Source: Adineta vaga
Taxonomy: Eukaryota; Rotifera
Length of the DNA: 64,000 nucleotides
Direction: 5' to 3'
Assembly: GCA_021613535.1 (NCBI GenBank)
Contig: CP075492.1
Span: 11,098,001 to 11,162,000, forward strand
In this document: positions 60,555 through 64,000 of the stretch, piece after piece
Layout of the letters: every line of letters starts with the position of its first letter
Position numbering within the stretch: position 1 is the stretch's first letter
Notes under the pieces: generated by a model
Databases searched by the model: none
What the model was told of the DNA's origin: nothing
What the model saw: the letters and a program-made list of their open reading frames with translations, nothing else
Position numbers and translations under genes: made by a program

Positions 60555-61620
60555 TTGAAAAGAGCTAAATATTGGTCTGCAGTTAAGGATGCCTTCACAG
60601 ATATTATTTCGATATGTGAAGCACTCGAAGAAACAGCTCATCAATGCGAGCACAATTCTACCTCTATTAGTTTCATGACCACTTGCAATAAGACGTCCGA
60701 TGAAAATTTGAGTAAACTTGACCGTTTATTTATGTACACTCAGATTTTGTTAACAATTGACTTCGAACCAGTACATTTTTCAAGACTTTGTCGTTTATTG
60801 TCGTGAACAATTTATTGAAAATGCCTATGAATTAAATAATGTAGAAAATTTAAACGAGAATATTGAAAGCACACACCAATATGGTGATATACATATGAAT
60901 GATTTTGATATCCGATGTTGAATCGAGCTCTTTGAACAATGGACGTTACGCTAATTGTTAGTATGAGGTTTTAAAATTCGTGCTTTTCATCAGGAAATAG
61001 AACAACATTCTAGCAAAACTCTGCAGAAGGTTGATTTTGATCAACTGATGAATACTCAATGTGAATTAATGGCATTTAATAGTTTCCTATCTACTAGTAA
61101 AGTATTTCTCTAGATTTTGCTTGTAAATCACTTGCCAATCCAAATAACATTGGGATATTTTTTGTGTTGTCAGGAAAAGGCAAGCATTTATCATGAGTTT
61201 GAATGGATAAATAACTCTCAGGAAAAATATCAAGAAGTTCTGGTATTCTATGAAAAGACATTTACGATTGGTGAAAATTTTTGTTCTCCAGACGACATTC
61301 GTTTGGTTGCTACATGCATACAATAATAATGGTATGGTATATGGTAACTGAAATGACTATATAAAAGCTCTTTCATATTTCGAAAAAGACTTCGAAATCA
61401 ATAAAAAGGTTCTTCCATCTGATCATCTAAATTTAGCCTTTTATTATCAGAATATTGATATAGTATATCATCGGTTGGAGAACTTTTCGAAAGCGCTTCT
61501 TATGACAGATTTGATTTGGTATATCAAAAACGAGGTGACTACTCGAAAGCATGTTCTTATTTCAAACGTGCCATGGCTATCGCACAACAATCATTACCTT
61601 CAAACCATTTAATATAGTAG
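60555..61620 (+). pseudogene. Decayed ART-TPR paralogue
   Basis: Fragments in several frames match the intact gene at 3949-6627 in the same order. DIISICEALEETAHQCEHNS and TSISFMT match its DILPICEALKQVVQLCEQNA and MSFMT. LFMYTQILLTIDFEPVHF matches its CYMYTRILKEIFLTINFEEK. Near 61070, MAFNSFLSTSK matches the ART STS motif. EKASIYHEFEWINNSQEKYQ matches EKASIYHQLGFIKDDQKLYE at the first TPRs. Traces of two or three more TPRs (ALSYFEKDFEINKKVLPSDH, NFSKALLM) follow. Stops and frameshifts break it throughout. The stretch between the STS motif and the TPRs, including the third ART motif, has been lost. Confidence 0.85.
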
Positions 61621-62513
61621 CGATTGAATCGCTGAGTGAAAATAGATTCAAAATAATAACAAGTATCGGTGACAATTTCATGAATCAGATAGAATTTACC
61701 AGAAAAGCAATTTTTCTTGATACCACTACTGATTACGATAGATTTCTTTTCATAAATATCCTCCGTATATATTCAATACTTTCGATATATCTTTATGGAA
61801 AAACACGAAAAGACTTTCATTTGATTGTTTCAGAGTGAAACCAATAAAATTAGTTCGTTATAGAGTATAATGACAGTATTCTTGCATCAAAACATTCATG
61901 TAGATGATGATGATTCAGAATGATATCCAATAGACTCGTTTTGGTAATGTGAGAAGATTGAGTTAGAGTCAGTTTCGTTACTTCATTTCAAGAAATAAAG
62001 TAGGTGGAATGTAAAATGCATCAATAAATAATTGATTAAATACCTAATCTCATCACAAAACAAGTCATGTGAAGAATACTTGTCAGATGTTTCTCTCTTA
62101 TCTTAATTCTAGAAGTACTTAAATAAACGAGTACGCTTTGTAATTTAACTGTGAGATCCATGCAGATATTCTTGTTTTCAAATTCATATCAATTTCATGA
62201 CAACAAAAAACAAATTTTAAACCTTTCAATCAATTGAAATTCGTTCTGTTTTTCAAAAATCAGAAAGCCGATCATGTTGTGTATATTCAATATTGATGAA
62301 ATTCATCTGAATGTTTTGTTTGTCAACGAAATTTTTTTCAGCACACATTGTATAGAGTTGAAAGAGAAAGAAAGAAAACAAACAACGTTAAAAAAAAGTT
62401 TGCTAAAAGCGTTATTCAACAAAATTTTCAATCTTTTTTTTAACACATTCGTTATATTATCTGCGCGACTAGATGCAAATATATATATATGCTGATATAA
62501 GATTCATTTATTT
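61621..62513. other. Intergenic region
   Basis: AT-rich spacer after the pseudogene. Short open frames (61551-61838, 62274-62495) show no domain or repeat. No RNA gene was recognised. Confidence 0.4.
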
Positions 62514-62901
62514 TCATCCAAAAAACGTATCCCAGTGAGATTTTCGTCCGTATAAACTCGATATTCGAGTACGACGATGAAATGGTTGAGTTGGATGTGT
62601 TTGAAAGCCTTGTTTTTCTATTTTATGTTGTCCTGGTTGATGTGCCATGATGTGATTGTCACTATTTTTCTTATATGTCGACTTTTTAGAATTGGTGAAT
62701 AGAGCCAATAGATCAGGATAACTTGGAGATTCAACAAAATAACTTCGTATCAGTCTTATATCAGACTCGGTATCATATAGTGATCGACTTTGCACTGAAA
62801 ATAGACTAAAAATAGTTAACAAGTACATAAAGATTATCTTTGATCATACCAGATGAAATAATGAGAAACATAAAAATAATGAAATAGATCGTAGATTTCA
62901 T
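62514..62901 (-). CDS. Putative amidated-neuropeptide precursor, 110 aa
   Basis: Exons 62850-62901 and 62514-62794 give 110 residues. It begins with a signal peptide (MKSTIYFIIFMFLIISSVQS). The middle has basic cleavage sites (SKK, YKK). The last 20 residues are RRTRISSLYGRKSHWDTFFG, followed by the stop. Read with standard prohormone rules this gives one peptide flanked by RR and GRK (TRISSLY-amide) and one from RK to the terminal Gly (SHWDTFF-amide). A dibasic site with an upstream Gly, and a C-terminal Gly at the stop, are strong signs of a secreted amidated peptide. I do not recognise a known family from either peptide. A spacer with LIRSYFVESPSYPDLLALF lies between signal and peptides. 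Processing is inferred from sequence only. Confidence 0.68.
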
Positions 62902-64000
62902 TTTTTGTAAGATTAGAAATTTTACAAAAGAAAAACAAAAGGTACCAATGTCAGTCTTGAAAGAATTCAAATAAAGAGTTTGTGTCTATATTTATGTAAA
63001 AGAATGTGTACTCAAGAGGGATCGAAAAGAAAAGATCATTTGTATATTTGATGACAAAATGTTTTCTTTTCATACAAAAAATAGTAGAGAAAGAAACGAA
63101 TGAAGATGAGAAGTGTTGATTAACATTGATGTTGTCAAAATAATTCCTTCACCTACGCGTAACAACCGAAAAAAAAATATGTATGTAGAGAACTTTCTTT
63201 ATTCTTCTCAAGATTTTATTCTTTCGTATAGAATAGACAACTATTTCCGGATGAGATGATAGATTATGTAGAAAACTTCTAAACTAACATATTCCGAAGA
63301 TAAGTTGACAACTTACTTAATGGAGATTAAATTTAGAAAGCTGTTAGATGAAATGGAATAACTAATTGTTTGAAGGCGTTGAATAAATATGGATGAATGT
63401 TAGTGACTACAAACCCATTTCTTATTTTATGCATATCAAACAATAAATGACTAACTCGCACAGGATTCATCATCTTAATCGAATGACGTTTATCCCGTAT
63501 TGTTGAATAAACAGAATGATATTCTATTGCATATTTAGACAGGAATATATTTTTGGGAATCGGTAAAAGTGAAATAAAAGAAACACTGTACACATGAGAT
63601 GATGAAAGAGACAAATAAAATCCAATGAATAAACAACAAATAAAACGAAGTTTTTTTTTCTTTTCATATATCTTGTCTACTATGAGAAAGTGAAAGCAAG
63701 AGAGAGAGAGAGGGGGAAAAAGAAGAAGAAGACGACGACGAATACAAACATATAAACGAATATATTAATTCATCATCATTCTGTTGCACTGTATTGTTGA
63801 TAGATCATAACAATTGAAAATGATTTAATCAAATATGACTAGAACAGAATTTCAATAACGAGACAAGGAAGACAATGGGATTGTATAAATAAGAAAAAAA
63901 CGAAATGGGAAAGAGCAAAAGGTTTTAAAATTAAATAAAGAGATATTCAGAAGAAGAAAAAACACATCAACTGCTTTATCATGTATTTGTTAATAGAATC
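62902..64000. other. Window end, mostly non-coding; one doubtful secreted ORF
   Basis: AT-rich with GA and GAA/GAC microsatellites (63700-63742). A minus-strand open frame ends at 63333 and reaches back to about 63650, where FICCLFIGFYLSLSSSHVYS looks like a signal peptide. The only upstream ATG (near 63656) is out of frame by one base across a 9-A run. No other gene was seen. Confidence 0.4.
63333..63656 (-). CDS. Possible small secreted protein (doubtful)
   Basis: The frame gives a hydrophobic leader (LRFICCLFIGFYLSLSSSHV) followed by about 85 residues with some basic sites (IRDKRH, HKIRNGF), ending HLTAF. The start codon is unresolved: an ATG with a Lys/Arg-rich n-region sits just upstream but is in frame only if the A-run has ten rather than nine As. 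No homology was recognised. It could be chance in AT-rich DNA. Confidence 0.25.
   Translation of the reverse strand, partial: KKLRFICCLFIGFYLSLSSSHVYSVSFISLLPIPKNIFLSKYAIEYHSVYSTIRDKRHSIKMMNPVRVSHLLFDMHKIRNGFVVTNIHPYLFNAFKQLVIPFHLTAF

Noticed and set aside
1-64000. A coordinated defence or biosynthetic cluster spanning the window
   Set aside because: Neighbouring genes belong to unrelated housekeeping and accessory families on both strands; no shared pathway is visible.

Overview
The window looks like nuclear DNA of a small invertebrate. It is AT-rich and gene-dense, with most introns about 45-65 bp long and in normal GT-AG form. The gene set is animal (alpha2-delta calcium-channel subunit, ORP5/8, cofilin, GCP5, SLC28). 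A paralogue family joining an arginine ADP-ribosyltransferase fold to kinesin-light-chain-type TPRs, a very large sushi array and an F-box/LRR-like gene together suggest a bdelloid rotifer (Adineta/Rotaria type). That assignment is inference, not shown by any single marker.

Layout. 1-1324 (+) is the 3' part of an ORP5/8 lipid-transfer gene carrying an apparent 1-nt frameshift. 1805-3282 (-) is a membrane-anchored chitin-deacetylase-like protein that has lost its metal/catalytic residues. 3494-3612 (-) is a complete 5S rRNA gene. 3949-6627 (+) is an intronless ART-TPR gene. 6874-8975 (+) is PPIL2 and 9161-9594 (+) a KGD4/MRPS36-like gene; 9719-10711 (-) is unrecognised. 11276-14038 (+) is a concentrative nucleoside transporter. 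14638-16083 (+) is an SPFH/vault-shoulder-like coiled-coil protein with a frameshift.

16786-27057 (-) is one huge secreted CCP/sushi gene: 16 tandem two-CCP modules plus two terminal CCPs, built from phase-1 exons and still rearranging. 28005-30248 (+) is a proline-rich protein with two possible C-termini. 30350-31370 (-) is a one-LDLa, one-TM receptor-like protein. 32169-36235 (+) is a tight same-strand trio: CK1-like kinase, YRDC, F-box protein. 36736-37038 (+) is a small EF-hand protein; 37158-39317 and 40283-41445 (-) are low-complexity proteins. 42391-46161 (-) is GCP5 and 47497-48217 (+) ADF/cofilin. 49427-56437 (-) is a CaV alpha2-delta subunit with one exceptional 1.2 kb intron. 56983-59494 (-) is a copper amine oxidase of the intracellular microbial/fungal type. 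60555-61620 is a decayed ART-TPR copy. 62514-62901 (-) encodes a probable amidated-neuropeptide precursor.

No operon-like pathway joins the whole window: it is a mosaic of housekeeping genes and lineage-specific accessory genes. The most unusual items are the sushi array, the pseudo-deacetylase, the ART-TPR gene with its Q-D-E active-site variant and its dead paralogue, the candidate neuropeptide precursor, and the amine oxidase as a transfer candidate. Several genes carry single-nucleotide frame breaks; whether these are assembly errors or real lesions is the main caveat.
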